DNA of 64,000 nt from Moorella thermoacetica. Its GTDB lineage: Bacteria > Bacillota > DSM-521 > Neomoorellales > Neomoorellaceae. The stretch covers positions 1,886,001 to 1,950,000 of the forward strand of contig NZ_CP012369.1 of the NCBI RefSeq assembly GCF_001267405.1, read 5' to 3'. Positions 52,695 to 62,206 of the stretch are shown one piece after another (positions within the stretch are counted from its first letter, which is position 1; each line of letters starts with the position of its first letter). A program made the translations under genes and the position numbers. The notes under the pieces were generated by a model. The model was not told where the DNA came from. It ran no database searches and saw only the letters and a list, made by a program, of their open reading frames with translations.

Positions 52695-52720
52695 AAAAAA
52701 CCCGGGTTGGTTAACCCGGG
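52695..52720 (-). terminator. Terminator after cstA
   Basis: CCCGGGTT/AACCCGGG with a 4-base loop, then six T on the minus strand. Confidence 0.85.
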
Positions 52721-52745
52721 CCGGCATAATGCCGCTCTTTAACTT

Positions 52746-54566
52746 TTAATAAGTGTGGGCCGAACCGGTTTCGTTTAATGAAGCAGCCCGGCCCTTTTCC
52801 AGTTCCGTTTTGCTCCCGGAGAGGAGCTGGAACCACACCCTTACAGAGTCGATAATGATAGCGATGACCATCAGAAGCATAATGATGGAAATTACTGCCA
52901 GCAGGTAATTATGGGCCGGTAGATAGTTTATAAAGATATTTTGATAACCTGCGGTTATAGTAGTTACCGTCAAAAAGACCATAGGGATAAAGGTCGTCCA
53001 GGCGTAGCGGACCTTACCCATCCTGATGAGCATGGTGGTGCCGATGGCCAGGGCCATGCTTCCCAGGAGCTGGTTGTTTACCCCGAAAAGGGGCCAGATG
53101 GTGGATATGGTACCTCCGTAAAGGAGATAACCCCAGGCTAGAGTAAAGATACCACTGGTGAGGATAATACCCGGCCACCAATTGGTGTCTTTCAAAGGTT
53201 TGTAGATTACCCCACCAATTTCCTGCAGCAGGTAGCGCCCGACCCGGGTACCGGCGTCAATCAACGTCAGAATGAACAGGGCTTCAAACATAATGGCGAA
53301 ATGGTACCAGTAACCCATCAGGTGCCTTAAACCGCCGATGCTGGAGAAAATGTGGGCCATGCCCGCCGCCAGGGATACAGCGCCGCCCGGCCTGCCGGCC
53401 AGGTTTTCTCCCACCAGCTGGGAAAGCACGGGCAGGTCCTGGACATGCATACCCAGTTTGGCAAAGACCTCCGGGGCGCTGTTAATGGCAAAGTAGTCTG
53501 CCGGGGCCAGGACGGTAGCCGCGATCAGGGCCATGAGGGCCACAAAGCCTTCCACCAGCATGGCCCCGTAACCGACAACCTTGATGTCAGCCTCACTGGT
53601 GATCATTTTCGGCGTAGTGCCGCTGGAGACCATGGCGTGGAAACCGGAGAGGGCCCCGCAGGCGATGGTGATAAACATAAAGGGCCAAACTTTGCCCGGA
53701 ATGACCGGGCCGCCGCCGGCCACAAATTTAGTCACCGAAGGCATCTGCAGGACGGGGTTGACGGCAATGACGCCAACGGCCAGCAATAACATGGTGCCGA
53801 TTTTCATATAAGTGCTCAGGTAGTCCCTGGGTACCAGCAGGAGCCATACCGGCAGCACCGCCGCCAGAAAACCGTAGGCGGCGATGAGCAGGGAGAGCTG
53901 TTGTTTATCAAAGGTTAGTAAGGGAGCCAGGGACGAATGCTGGATGACCGGTCCTAGGACGACGCCGGCGACAATCAGGGCTACGCCGATAACAGTAGCC
54001 TCCCCGATACGGCCGGGGCGCAGCCATTTCAGATAAGCACCGATAAAAATGGCGATAGGGATAGTCACGCCTACGGTAAAAGTCCCCCAGGGGCTCTGAT
54101 AGAGGGCATTGACTACCGAGACACTGGCGCCGGCCAGGACGACAATTAAAAGAAACAAAAGGGCGATTGAAGCCATCCAGTAGGAAAAGTTGCTCACTTC
54201 GCTGCGCGCTATTTCCGCCAGCGACTGGCCGTCATGGCGCACGGAAGCGAAGAGGATCACCATATCATGGACGGCGCCGGCGACCACGGCGCCGATGAGG
54301 ATCCACAGGAACCCGGGCAGGTAGCCGAACTAGGCCGCCAGGACCGGGCCGATGAGGGGTCCGGCGCCGGCTATGGCTGCAAAGTGATGGCCGAAAACCA
54401 ACCAGCGGTTGGTCGGCACATAGTCCCGGCCGTCGTTATGGATCAGGGCCGGGGTCTGGTGCCCCGGGTCCAGGGCCAGGACCTTGGCGGCCATAAAGGC
54501 GCCGTAAAAGCGGTAGGCCAGGACAAATACCAGCACCGCTATAATTAACAGTACCAGTGCATTCAT
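52746..54566 (-). pseudogene. cstA: CstA-family carbon starvation/pyruvate transporter with in-frame amber codon
   Basis: A 606-codon frame for a multi-pass CstA/BtsT-type transporter. It opens LLIIAVLVFVLAYRFYGAFM and has the family text GRDYVPTNRWLVFGHHFAAI and GAGPLIGPVLAA. Codon 79 (54330-54332) is TAG, where homologs read Gln before FGYLPGFLWILIGAVVAGAV; CAG to TAG is one change. The rest is intact to the terminator, without other stops or frameshifts. It could be a recent inactivation, a sequencing or culture error, or suppressed. The start has GGAGAG and a sigma-A promoter. Neighbouring LytS/LytTR genes suggest control by that system, as for BtsSR and the pyruvate carrier BtsT in E. 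coli. Confidence 0.8.
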
Positions 54567-54613
54567 TCACCCGTCTCTCCTTCGCTTGATTAAAACCGGC
54601 CGATTTTGCTTTT

Positions 54614-54642
54614 ATTATAAAACTGTCTTAAAAGGCAAGTAA
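54614..54642 (-). promoter_or_regulatory. Sigma-A promoter of cstA
   Basis: TATAAT at 54614-54619 on the minus strand with TTACTT 17 bases before it. Confidence 0.5.
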
Positions 54643-54694
54643 CAATAATTTAATGAACAGAACAAAAAGGGGGTCAAACAGAAATATGGACCGA

Positions 54695-54721
54695 TAAAAA
54701 GAGCCCCTTTGAGGAGGGGCT
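54695..54721 (-). terminator. Terminator after the LytTR regulator gene
   Basis: AGCCCCT/AGGGGCT then CTTTTT on the minus strand. Another hairpin, TCGGGC-loop-GCCCGA, lies 25-45 bases nearer the gene. Confidence 0.75.
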
Positions 54722-54798
54722 GATGAAGGCAACGATTGTAGGAAAATTCGGGCTCTTGCCCGAGATTCTCGCCTGTAGCTGTCGTTATTAGTTGAGTA

Positions 54799-55566
54799 TT
54801 AGTTGAGACCCAGCAGAACCTTTAGCTCCTTCACCTGACCTTTGCTTACCGGAATCTGGGTCCGTTTCCGGTCACCCATAACCAGCCAGTAGGTGCCCTT
54901 GAACCAGGGTAACACCCCCTCCACCTTTCTTAAGTTAACCAGAAAGCTCTTATGCACCCTGAAAAAACCTTCCCTGTTTAACCGTTCTTCCAGTTCCGCC
55001 ATGGTGCCGCTAAAGGTATAGGAATCATCGGTAGTAAAAACTTGCACCCCGCCGCCCCGGGCGCGGCCATAAAAAATGTCGCCGTAATCCAGGAGTTTGA
55101 TAGCCCCGTTCTTCTCAACGGGCAATTTTTTTACTGACTGCTGATTATCTTCCAGCAACCGGGCGACCCGGGCCACTGCCTCCTGCCAGTCCTCCTGGCG
55201 CGCCTTGAGATTTTTAATCCGCTCAATGGTTTTCGCCAGGCGTTCGTCCACAAAGGGTTTCAATAAATAATCTATCGCTCCCAGTTCGAAGGCCCCGACA
55301 GCGTATTCGTTGTAGGCGGTCGCAAAAACAATCAGGGGCGGTTTGGGTTCAGCCAGCATCTTCCTGGCGGCATCATAACCGGACATGCCCCGCATCTCGA
55401 TATCCAGGAAAACTACATCCGGATGCAGCCTGGCCACCAGTTGCAGGGCTTCCCCCCCGTCTTCAGCTTCGCCGATGACCTGGCATTCTTCGTAGGCAGA
55501 CAGCAGGTATTTTAGTTCATCCCGAGCCAGGGGCTCGTCATCAACCACAACGGCGGTAAAGGTCAT
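54799..55566 (-). CDS. LytTR-family response regulator
   Basis: A 255-residue regulator. Receiver domain 1-120: acidic pair VVDDEPLARDEL, phospho-acceptor Asp in DVVFLDIEMRGMSG, and the Lys in YLLKPFVDERL. LytTR DNA-binding domain about 150-250: LLDYGDIFYGRARGGGVQVF and NREGFFRVHKSFLVNLRKVE. It overlaps its kinase by 26 bases. It likely binds direct repeats before cstA or nearby operons. Confidence 0.92.
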   Translation of the reverse strand: MTFTAVVVDDEPLARDELKYLLSAYEECQVIGEAEDGGEALQLVARLHPDVVFLDIEMRGMSGYDAARKMLAEPKPPLIVFATAYNEYAVGAFELGAIDYLLKPFVDERLAKTIERIKNLKARQEDWQEAVARVARLLEDNQQSVKKLPVEKNGAIKLLDYGDIFYGRARGGGVQVFTTDDSYTFSGTMAELEERLNREGFFRVHKSFLVNLRKVEGVLPWFKGTYWLVMGDRKRTQIPVSKGQVKELKVLLGLN

Positions 55567-57271
55567 CTTCCTCCTTCACCTCCCGGTGCTCAACTTTTTT
55601 AGGAAAACGCAGGACCACCTCGGTACCCTGGCCGGGGACACTCTTCACCCGGACGGCGTATTCCGGCCCGTAAAGGGCCTTTAAACGCTCGTTAACAATA
55701 GACAGGCCCAGGCCGTGGCCGCGACCGTAGCCAGGGAGAAAAATTTTATTCATTTCTTCCGGGGCAATACCCACCCCGTCGTCCGTTACCCTGACCTCTA
55801 CATCCGCTCCCCGATCGCTGGCGTTCAATATCACCCTGCCCCCTTGAGTTCTGGGTTGTAATCCATGTTTGATGGCGTTTTCCACTACCGGTTGCAGGGT
55901 GAAGGCAGGGACAGGGAAAGCCAGGGTGGCGGGGTCCACCTGGCGGATAACCTCCAGCTTATTACCAAAACGCGCTTCCTTTATAGCCAGGTAAGAATCT
56001 ACGTGGGCCAGCTCTTCGGCCAGGGGAATGGGGTTATCGTCCCTTCTTAAACTATAGCGGAAGAAACTGGCCAGTTTCGCCAGCAATTCCCTTGCTTTTT
56101 CGGGTCTGGTACGGATCAGGGAACTAATGGTATTCAAGGCATTAAAGAGGAAGTGGGGGTGTATCTGAGCCTGCAGGACCTTTAGTTCTGCCTGGGAACG
56201 TAGCTGAGCCTGGTATTTCACCTCTGCCAGTTCCAGCTGGGTAGAAAACAGGTGGGCCAGCCCCCGGGCCAGTTCCAGGTCCACCGTGGTAATGCTATTC
56301 TCCCGCTCGTGATAAAGCTTTAACGTGCCAATGGTTGCTTCCCGCCTCTTGAGAGGCACCACCACCGCCGAAGCCAAACGACAGTCCTTCTCCCGGCAGC
56401 CGATTTCACCCCGGCTCCGGGCCAGCTGCAACTCTCCGGTGGCTATGGCCTGGAGGGTGGCGCTGGTCATGATAGGCATACCCGGGTGATGGTGGTCACT
56501 GCCCATTCCCACATGGGCCAGAATTTCCTGCCTGTCGGTAATAGCTACGGCGGCCACTTTAATGGAATTAAAGATAATCCTTGCCGCCTCTTCGGCCGAC
56601 TCCCGGTTCAAGCCATGGCGCAGGAAAGGTAATGTCTGGTTGGCAATATCCAGAGCCCGCTGGGCCTGACAGGCGGCGATGTGGTCCTGCTGTTCGGCGG
56701 CAGTTTTAACAATAAACATGAAAATGGCCACGCCAATAGAATTGACAATAATCATCGGGGGGCCGATAATCTGAACCAGAGCCCAGGCCTCAGTAAAGGG
56801 GCGGGCTGTCAGGAGGATGATGACCATCTGCATGGTTTCCCCTACCAGGCCCGCGGCGAAGGCCATAGGCCAGGGCACCGGTGAACGACGGTAACACTGC
56901 TGTACCAGTCCCCCGAGGGTCCCCTCCGCTACTGCCGCCAGGCCGCAGGCGAAGGCGGTAAAGCCCCCCATTAAATAGCGATGGATGCCGGCGATCAGGC
57001 CGGCTCCCGCCCCTACGAAGGGACCGCCCAGCAGGCCAGCTACCATCACTCCCACCACCCGGGAGTTGGCCAGGGCATCGTGAATGGGGATACCGGCATA
57101 GGTTCCAACTATCCCCATCCCGCCAAGGACAAGGACCAGCAATAGCCTGTCCCGATTGGTAAGCTGCCGGGATAAGATGCGTCCCAGGGCCGGGGTACGA
57201 GATAGGATAAAAGCCGCTGTGGCAACCATACTCAATCTTTCCGCAAGATGCAGGCCCATTGACCAGTCCAT
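55541..57271 (-). CDS. LytS-type sensor histidine kinase
   Basis: A 576-residue kinase. The N-terminal 5TM-LYT domain (about 10-200) includes GGMGIVGTYAGIPIHDALAN and VAGLLGGPFVGAGAGLIAGI. A GAF domain follows (about 220-350). The kinase core has His in LQAQIHPHFLFNALNTISSL, then N-box PVVENAIKHGL and G-box DDGVGIAPEE and GHGLGLSIVNERLKALYG. Members sense pyruvate or cell-envelope signals. The start has GGGGGCGAG. Confidence 0.92.
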   Translation of the reverse strand: MDWSMGLHLAERLSMVATAAFILSRTPALGRILSRQLTNRDRLLLVLVLGGMGIVGTYAGIPIHDALANSRVVGVMVAGLLGGPFVGAGAGLIAGIHRYLMGGFTAFACGLAAVAEGTLGGLVQQCYRRSPVPWPMAFAAGLVGETMQMVIILLTARPFTEAWALVQIIGPPMIIVNSIGVAIFMFIVKTAAEQQDHIAACQAQRALDIANQTLPFLRHGLNRESAEEAARIIFNSIKVAAVAITDRQEILAHVGMGSDHHHPGMPIMTSATLQAIATGELQLARSRGEIGCREKDCRLASAVVVPLKRREATIGTLKLYHERENSITTVDLELARGLAHLFSTQLELAEVKYQAQLRSQAELKVLQAQIHPHFLFNALNTISSLIRTRPEKARELLAKLASFFRYSLRRDDNPIPLAEELAHVDSYLAIKEARFGNKLEVIRQVDPATLAFPVPAFTLQPVVENAIKHGLQPRTQGGRVILNASDRGADVEVRVTDDGVGIAPEEMNKIFLPGYGRGHGLGLSIVNERLKALYGPEYAVRVKSVPGQGTEVVLRFPKKVEHREVKEEDDLYRRCG

Positions 57272-57300
57272 AGACTCGCCCCCTTTCTATTACATTTTAT

Positions 57301-57328
57301 ATTATATCAAAATGGCCATGGTTAGTCA
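57301..57328 (-). promoter_or_regulatory. Sigma-A promoter of the LytS/LytTR operon
   Basis: TATAAT at 57301-57306 with TGACTA 16 bases before it on the minus strand. Confidence 0.5.
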
Positions 57329-57334
57329 GTAACA

Positions 57335-57477
57335 GCCCGGAGTAGCCCTAACGCCCCCTTCCATGAACCCCAAAAAATATACGCTGAGGCAAGGAGTTTG
57401 AGGGTACAAGCGGAGGGCGACTTGGATCGAGGCGTCAGATACTTACGCGAAGCCGAGAGCTTTGCGGCGGTGAACGA
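57335..57477. other. Unassigned intergenic segment between the lytS promoter and the hyuB terminator
   Basis: About 140 GC-rich bases with many short complementary pieces (GGAGGGCGAC, GATCGAGGCGTC, GCGAAGCCGAGAGCTTTGC). A 64-codon minus frame exists but lacks a ribosome site and protein-like composition. It may be an RNA or an insertion relic. Confidence 0.3.
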
Positions 57478-57521
57478 AGCAAAACCAGAAAGCCCGGCGA
57501 CCGGAAAAACCGGCACCGGGC
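57478..57521 (-). terminator. Terminator of hyuAB
   Basis: GGCCCGGTGCCGG-TTTTT-CCGGTCGCCGGGC, then TTTCTGGTTTTG on the minus strand, just after the hyuB stop. Confidence 0.65.
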
Positions 57522-57528
57522 CTTTACT

Positions 57529-59298
57529 CTAATCCTTTGCTCTATTATCTTGCCGCTGGGGCGCCAGTTCCTCGACCGCCAGGGTTTCGGGGTTCAAGCG
57601 CACACCGTAATCTTCCCAGGCCTGGGTCAGGGTGATATACCCGTTGCGGACATCCTCCTGGACCTTCTCCACCGGCCGGCGATAAGGGTTGCCATATCCT
57701 CCACCGCAGCCGGTAATCAGGCGGACTACATCGTTCCGGCGCAGGCGCAGGCGGGCGCACTTGCCAAAGACCCGTTCCGGTTCACCGTGGGCTGAAATAA
57801 CCCGCACTTCGTTCCGCGTGCCCGGTTTGCCACCGTCCATACCCCAGGGCAGGAACTTGTGCCGGCCGAAGGTGGCGGTGAAGTAGGCCTCATCAGCCAG
57901 GATGCGATAGTCGCGGATGACCCCTGTGCCGCCACGCTTCTCGCCGGCACCGCCACCGGCGGTATTTAAAGCGTACTGGTCGACCAGAAAACCGTAACGT
58001 GTTTCGGCGACCTCCACCGGAATAATATAAGTTTCACCGTCGCCGATGCAGACCATGCCGTTCTCGCCGTCTTTATACTTGCCGGCGCCCCATCCCCCGG
58101 CCGTTGGTTCCACCAGGAGGGCCAGTTCGCCGGTGTCGGGGTGGATATTGGCCAGGACATCGGCGCAGACGCTGAGGAAGTGCCCAGCAGTTAAGCGCTC
58201 CGGTATCGCCGGCGCCAAGGCCTTCCAGATGAGATCGGTGACGTAGAGCATAGTCTCCCAGTAGGTGGAGACGGCGGCAGGCCGCTCGGCCGTAAAAATG
58301 GTCCGGGGCTCGGTAATGATCTTCAGGGGCCGGAAGGTCCCCTCATTGGCAGGTATGGCCGGGTTGGTAATGGCCTTAAAGATGCACCGCGCCCCGGCCA
58401 CCAGGCCGGTATAGCTACAATTCACCGGCCCGGGCACCTGGGGATGGGTGCCCCGGAAGTCACAGATGAACTCGTCGTCAGTAATGGTCACTTTGACGCA
58501 GACCCGGAAGGGGCCGTTACCCAGGCCGTCATCATCGATGTAGTCTTCAGCCTCGTACACGCCCTTGGGCAATTTGGCTAATTCCAGGCGTACCAGCCGC
58601 TCCCCGTTGTCCAGGAGCTGCTCGATGCTGGCCAGGACCAGGTCCTTGCCGTATTTATCGCAGAGCTCCACGAACCGTCTCTCGCCCACCCGCAGGGCGG
58701 CGACCCCGGCCCAGAGGTCCCCCAGGGTCATATCCGGCATGCGCACGTTGGCGGCGATGAGATCCACCAGACTCTGGATTGGCTTGCCGCCTTCGAATAT
58801 TTTAATGCAGGGAAACTGCAGCCCCTCCTGGTAAACCTCGGTGGAGTCGGTTGTCCAGCTGCCCGGATCCTTACCGCCCACTTCGGTCCAGTGGGCCTTG
58901 TTGGCCGAATAGGCAACGATCTCGCCATCATAGAAGATGGGCATGACCAGGCAGACGTCGGAGAGGTGGGTACCGCCGCCGCCGTAAGGATCGTTGGTGA
59001 TAATGACATCCCCGGGGTTCAAGAGGCCCCGGGCAGCAAATTTATTGATGGCGTCCTTGACGGAAAAATCCAGGGTACCCAGAAAACCGGTCACCCCGTT
59101 GCCCTGGGTAATTAACCGGGCCTGGTTGTCGGTGAGGCCGCAGGCATAGTCGAGGACCTCGTAGATAATGGTGCTCTTGCTGGTGCGCTGGAGGGCCACG
59201 AACATCTCATCGCCAATGGCTATCAGGGAATCCTTGATAATTTCCACGGTAAAGGGATCAACATCCCGCAGGGCGCCGGCGCGTTTCTTCTCTTCCAT
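57529..59298 (-). CDS. hyuB: Hydantoinase B/oxoprolinase family protein
   Basis: A 589-residue partner of HyuA. Marks: FTVEIIKDSLIAIGDEMFVA, NDPYGGGGTHLSDVCLVMPI, GGWGAGKYKDGENGMVCIGD and the Gly-rich GCGGGYGNPYRRPVEKVQED at the C-terminus. With HyuA it forms an ATP-dependent amidohydrolase of the N-methylhydantoinase/5-oxoprolinase class (acetone carboxylase is related). Ring opening of a hydantoin-like purine or pyrimidine product would suit the neighbourhood, but the substrate is unproven. Confidence 0.9.
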   Translation of the reverse strand: MEEKKRAGALRDVDPFTVEIIKDSLIAIGDEMFVALQRTSKSTIIYEVLDYACGLTDNQARLITQGNGVTGFLGTLDFSVKDAINKFAARGLLNPGDVIITNDPYGGGGTHLSDVCLVMPIFYDGEIVAYSANKAHWTEVGGKDPGSWTTDSTEVYQEGLQFPCIKIFEGGKPIQSLVDLIAANVRMPDMTLGDLWAGVAALRVGERRFVELCDKYGKDLVLASIEQLLDNGERLVRLELAKLPKGVYEAEDYIDDDGLGNGPFRVCVKVTITDDEFICDFRGTHPQVPGPVNCSYTGLVAGARCIFKAITNPAIPANEGTFRPLKIITEPRTIFTAERPAAVSTYWETMLYVTDLIWKALAPAIPERLTAGHFLSVCADVLANIHPDTGELALLVEPTAGGWGAGKYKDGENGMVCIGDGETYIIPVEVAETRYGFLVDQYALNTAGGGAGEKRGGTGVIRDYRILADEAYFTATFGRHKFLPWGMDGGKPGTRNEVRVISAHGEPERVFGKCARLRLRRNDVVRLITGCGGGYGNPYRRPVEKVQEDVRNGYITLTQAWEDYGVRLNPETLAVEELAPQRQDNRAKD

Positions 59299-59307
59299 AG
59301 TTACAGG

Positions 59308-61359
59308 TTACACCCCCGTTTCAATAATCAGGTTGCCGTAAGGATCGACAGTCAGCTTTTGGCCCGGGAAAAGGAGGGTGGATGAGGCCGGTTCTTCAAC
59401 TACCGCCGGGCCGGTGATGGTCGCCCCGGCACCTAAGAGGCTCCGTTCATAAATAGCGCTCTCCTGCCAGCCTTCCGCATCGAAGTGGACCGGGCGATGT
59501 CCCTTTAGGGCCCTGGTAGCGTCGGCGGAGCCGGTTTGCAGCCGGGCCAGTTCCGGCTTCTTCACCCTGCCGAAGGTGGTCAGGTGGAAATTCACAAATT
59601 CAATCTGGGAATCCTCCAGCCGGAAGGTGTAGTGTTGTTCGTGGAGGGCATGGAAGCGCTCTTCGATCTCTTTGATGGCCGCGGCATCGAGCCTGCCGCC
59701 GGGTACGGGCACTTTAACTGTATGTTCCTGGCCCAGGTAGCGCATATCGGCAAAACGGGAGAAGACCAGATCGGTAGTCCCCAAGTTTTCCTGCTGGAAG
59801 TACCGGACCGCCTCCTTCTCCAGGGAATCCCAGATGGCCTGCAATTCCACCGGGGTGATGCTATTGGTCCGGCGGATGGTCGTCTGGATCAAATCGTACC
59901 GCAGATCGGTCATCAGCATGCCCCAGGCGGAGAAGACGGACGTGGCTACGGGAATTAAAACCCTCTTGATCTTTAACTCCCGGGCCAGGGCCGCGGCGTG
60001 CATGGAACCGCCGCCGCCAAAAGCCACCAGGGTAAAGTCGCGGGGGTCATAACCCCGCCGGACGGAGATGAGTTTCAAGGCATTGATCATGTTGGCGTTG
60101 GCCAGGCGGATGACCCCCAGGGCGGCGTCCTCGACAGTCAGGTTGAAAGGGGCGGCAATCCTGGCCATGGCCTCCCTGGCCCCTGCCAGATCGACTTTAA
60201 TCTCTCCCCCCAGGAAGTACTCCGGGTTGATCCGGCCGGCAATCAGGTTGGCGTCGGTCACCGTTGGTTCGGTGCCGCCGCGGCCGTAGGCTACCGGCCC
60301 GGGCAGGGCGCCGGCGCTTCGGGGGCCGACGTGCAAGGATCCGGCGTCATCAATCCAGGCGATGCTCCCGCCGCCGGCGCCGATTTCAATAATATCTACC
60401 ACAGGGATTTTAATGGGATACCCGGCGGACTCCCGCGACCACTCGATCTTGTAGTCGGTAGTCACCTTCATCTCGCCGTTCTCGATCAGCGAGCACTTGG
60501 CGGTGGTCCCGCCGATATCCAGGGCGATGATATTCTTTTCTCCGATCAGCTTTCCCAGGGTGGCCGCGCCGAAGACGCCGGCCACCGGCCCGGATTCGAC
60601 CATGTTGATGGGCGCTTCCTTCGCCCGGGCAAAGGAAGTGGTGCCACCGTTGGACTGCATGATGTAGCGCCTGTTACTGACCTGGAGTTTATTTAATTCC
60701 CGGTCCAGGGAGTCGATATACCTGGCGGCTACAGGTTGTACATAACTGTTAAGGACGGCGGTGCTGGTCCGCTCGTACTCGCGCCATTCTTTGCTGATCT
60801 CGTGGGAAACGGTGATATCTACTTCCGGCCACTCGCGGCGGATAATCTCCGCGCACCGGCGCTCATGCTCGGGGTTGGCGTAAGAGTGAAGGAAACAAAT
60901 GCCAATGGCTTCCACGCCTTCTTTTTTAAACTGGGCGATACAGCGCCGCACGTCATCTTCCTTTAAGGGGACGAGGACCTCGCCCTTGTAGTTGATGCGT
61001 TCTTCTACCTCCAGCCGCAGGTAACGGGGCACAAAGGGAACGGGCTTTTTATAGTACACATTGTAAATATCCGCCCGGTTGGACCGCCCCAATTCGAGGA
61101 CGTCGCGGAATCCCCTGGTGGTAATGAGGCCGGTCTTGGCCCCTTTACGCTCCGTCAGGGCGTTGATTATAACGGTAGTGCCGTGGACAAAAAAATTTAT
61201 CCCCGTCTCCGTTAAGCCGGCTTTCTTGATGGCGTTGATTACCCCCTGCTCAAACTCCGGCGGGGTGGTATCTGTTTTGGCTACCCCTACCCGGCCGGTA
61301 TCCTCATCCAGATAGACCAGGTCGGTAAAGGTACCGCCAATGTCGGTAGCGACACGCAT
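59308..61359 (-). CDS. hyuA: Hydantoinase A/oxoprolinase family protein
   Basis: A 683-residue ATP-binding subunit of the ASKHA fold. The phosphate loops are ATDIGGTFTDLVYL and ALDIGGTTAKCSLI; other text: FFVHGTTVIINALTERKGAK, GAGGGSIAWID, FGGGGSMHAAALARELKI. The pair hyuA-hyuB is separated by nine bases. The start has GGAAGGG. It is of the 5-oxoprolinase-like kind, not the cyclic-amidohydrolase HyuA of urate clusters. Confidence 0.9.
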   Translation of the reverse strand: MRVATDIGGTFTDLVYLDEDTGRVGVAKTDTTPPEFEQGVINAIKKAGLTETGINFFVHGTTVIINALTERKGAKTGLITTRGFRDVLELGRSNRADIYNVYYKKPVPFVPRYLRLEVEERINYKGEVLVPLKEDDVRRCIAQFKKEGVEAIGICFLHSYANPEHERRCAEIIRREWPEVDITVSHEISKEWREYERTSTAVLNSYVQPVAARYIDSLDRELNKLQVSNRRYIMQSNGGTTSFARAKEAPINMVESGPVAGVFGAATLGKLIGEKNIIALDIGGTTAKCSLIENGEMKVTTDYKIEWSRESAGYPIKIPVVDIIEIGAGGGSIAWIDDAGSLHVGPRSAGALPGPVAYGRGGTEPTVTDANLIAGRINPEYFLGGEIKVDLAGAREAMARIAAPFNLTVEDAALGVIRLANANMINALKLISVRRGYDPRDFTLVAFGGGGSMHAAALARELKIKRVLIPVATSVFSAWGMLMTDLRYDLIQTTIRRTNSITPVELQAIWDSLEKEAVRYFQQENLGTTDLVFSRFADMRYLGQEHTVKVPVPGGRLDAAAIKEIEERFHALHEQHYTFRLEDSQIEFVNFHLTTFGRVKKPELARLQTGSADATRALKGHRPVHFDAEGWQESAIYERSLLGAGATITGPAVVEEPASSTLLFPGQKLTVDPYGNLIIETGV

Positions 61360-61760
61360 GCCGATTTCCCTTCCTTTCTGGACCCTGCTAGTTACAGGTT
61401 TTACTATTATCCTTCCTAACTTCTATGGGTTTCTACAAAATTATTGCCTTTTCCTGCTTACCCGGCCGAATATGTCTGCTTCCGAACCGCAGGGGCATTA
61501 TTCCTCGGTGCACTTTTTACCTGGCTCCCGCGCGGAGAGCCTCCGAAAGTTATTATTAAAAAATTATGAAATTTATTTTTAAATAAAAACCCCATTTGGC
61601 AAAGCCGGGAGGAGTAAAAAATATTTTTTCCGGCCCCTGTCCCTTAATGGGAAAGGGCCTCTATCTGTAAGGTCGGCTGCGCTCTTTTTCTCTTGTATTA
61701 ACAAAGGGTTCCCCCACCGGGCTTAAACTAAACAGCCCTGCCGGCAGTGACCGGCTTTTA
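61360..61760. other. Intergenic region between the sulfur-transfer operon and hyuA
   Basis: About 400 bases, AT-rich in the middle. It holds the terminator-like hairpin at 61617-61659. I found no gene with a ribosome site, no sigma-H match and no clear -35/-10 pair for hyuA. Confidence 0.4.
61617..61659 (-). terminator. Probable terminator of the sulfur-transfer operon
   Basis: On the minus strand GGCCCTTTCCC-ATTAA-GGGACAGGGGCC (internal mismatch), then GGAAAAAATATTTTTT. Confidence 0.45.
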
Positions 61761-61961
61761 TCAGGCACCGCCGCCCATGTTTAACACCAGCTCGACTCTG
61801 TCGCCAGGTTGCAGTTTCCGGCTATACTCCTCATGCAAAAGGAGCTGCCCATTCAGTTCAACGGCTACGGTTACAGGATTAAAATTAAGCTGCTGCACCA
61901 GCTCATTTACACTAATGCCGTCTGCAACCTCTTTTTCCTGGCGGTTGAAAATAATCTTCAT
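61761..61961 (-). CDS. ThiS/MoaD-type sulfur carrier protein with C-terminal Ala after the diglycine
   Basis: A 66-residue ubiquitin-like carrier: IFNRQEKEVADGISVNELVQ and ending LQPGDRVELVLNMGGGA. Carriers are adenylated and thiocarboxylated on a terminal Gly-Gly, so the final Ala must be removed first. A carrier of this kind (HcyS) with sulfite reductase and a ThiF-type activator is known from Wolinella for protein-thiocarboxylate homocysteine synthesis. No protease of the JAMM type is in the window; it may lie beyond 64000. It overlaps the TusA-like gene by four bases. Confidence 0.85.
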   Translation of the reverse strand: MKIIFNRQEKEVADGISVNELVQQLNFNPVTVAVELNGQLLLHEEYSRKLQPGDRVELVLNMGGGA

Positions 61962-62206
61962 TCTGCCTTACCCCTTTCAACAATTAATAAATAAGTATCG
62001 GGGCCCATTTTCTTGACCTGGAGAATCTTGTGGCCCTCGGACTTTAAACTCCGGGGTACATTGGCCAGGGGTTCTCCATCCTTGAGCAAGACCTCCAGGA
62101 TTTCTCCGGGCTGCATCTCTTCCAGGGCCAGTTTAGTTTTGACAAAGGTTATGGGGCAACAATCCCCGGTAATATCCAGGCGCTTCGTTGCTCTAATCTC
62201 TGCCAC
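61958..62206 (-). CDS. TusA/SirA-like sulfurtransferase
   Basis: An 82-residue protein with the family CPxP-like motif near the N-terminus (LDITGDCCPITFVKTKLALE), where a doubled Cys is followed by Pro, and the closing LLIVERGKAE. TusA proteins relay persulfide sulfur. The start is GTG 62206, eight bases after GGAGGT, inside the end of the sulfite reductase gene. Confidence 0.85.
   Translation of the reverse strand: MAEIRATKRLDITGDCCPITFVKTKLALEEMQPGEILEVLLKDGEPLANVPRSLKSEGHKILQVKKMGPDTYLLIVERGKAE

Noticed and set aside
57322-57516. 64-codon minus frame before hyuB
   Set aside because: No Shine-Dalgarno, composition unlike neighbouring proteins, and it spans the hyuAB terminator.
59308-61359. 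Dihydropyrimidinase-type HyuA of urate clusters
   Set aside because: The protein has ASKHA ATP loops of the hydantoinase/oxoprolinase class and no HxH amidohydrolase motif.
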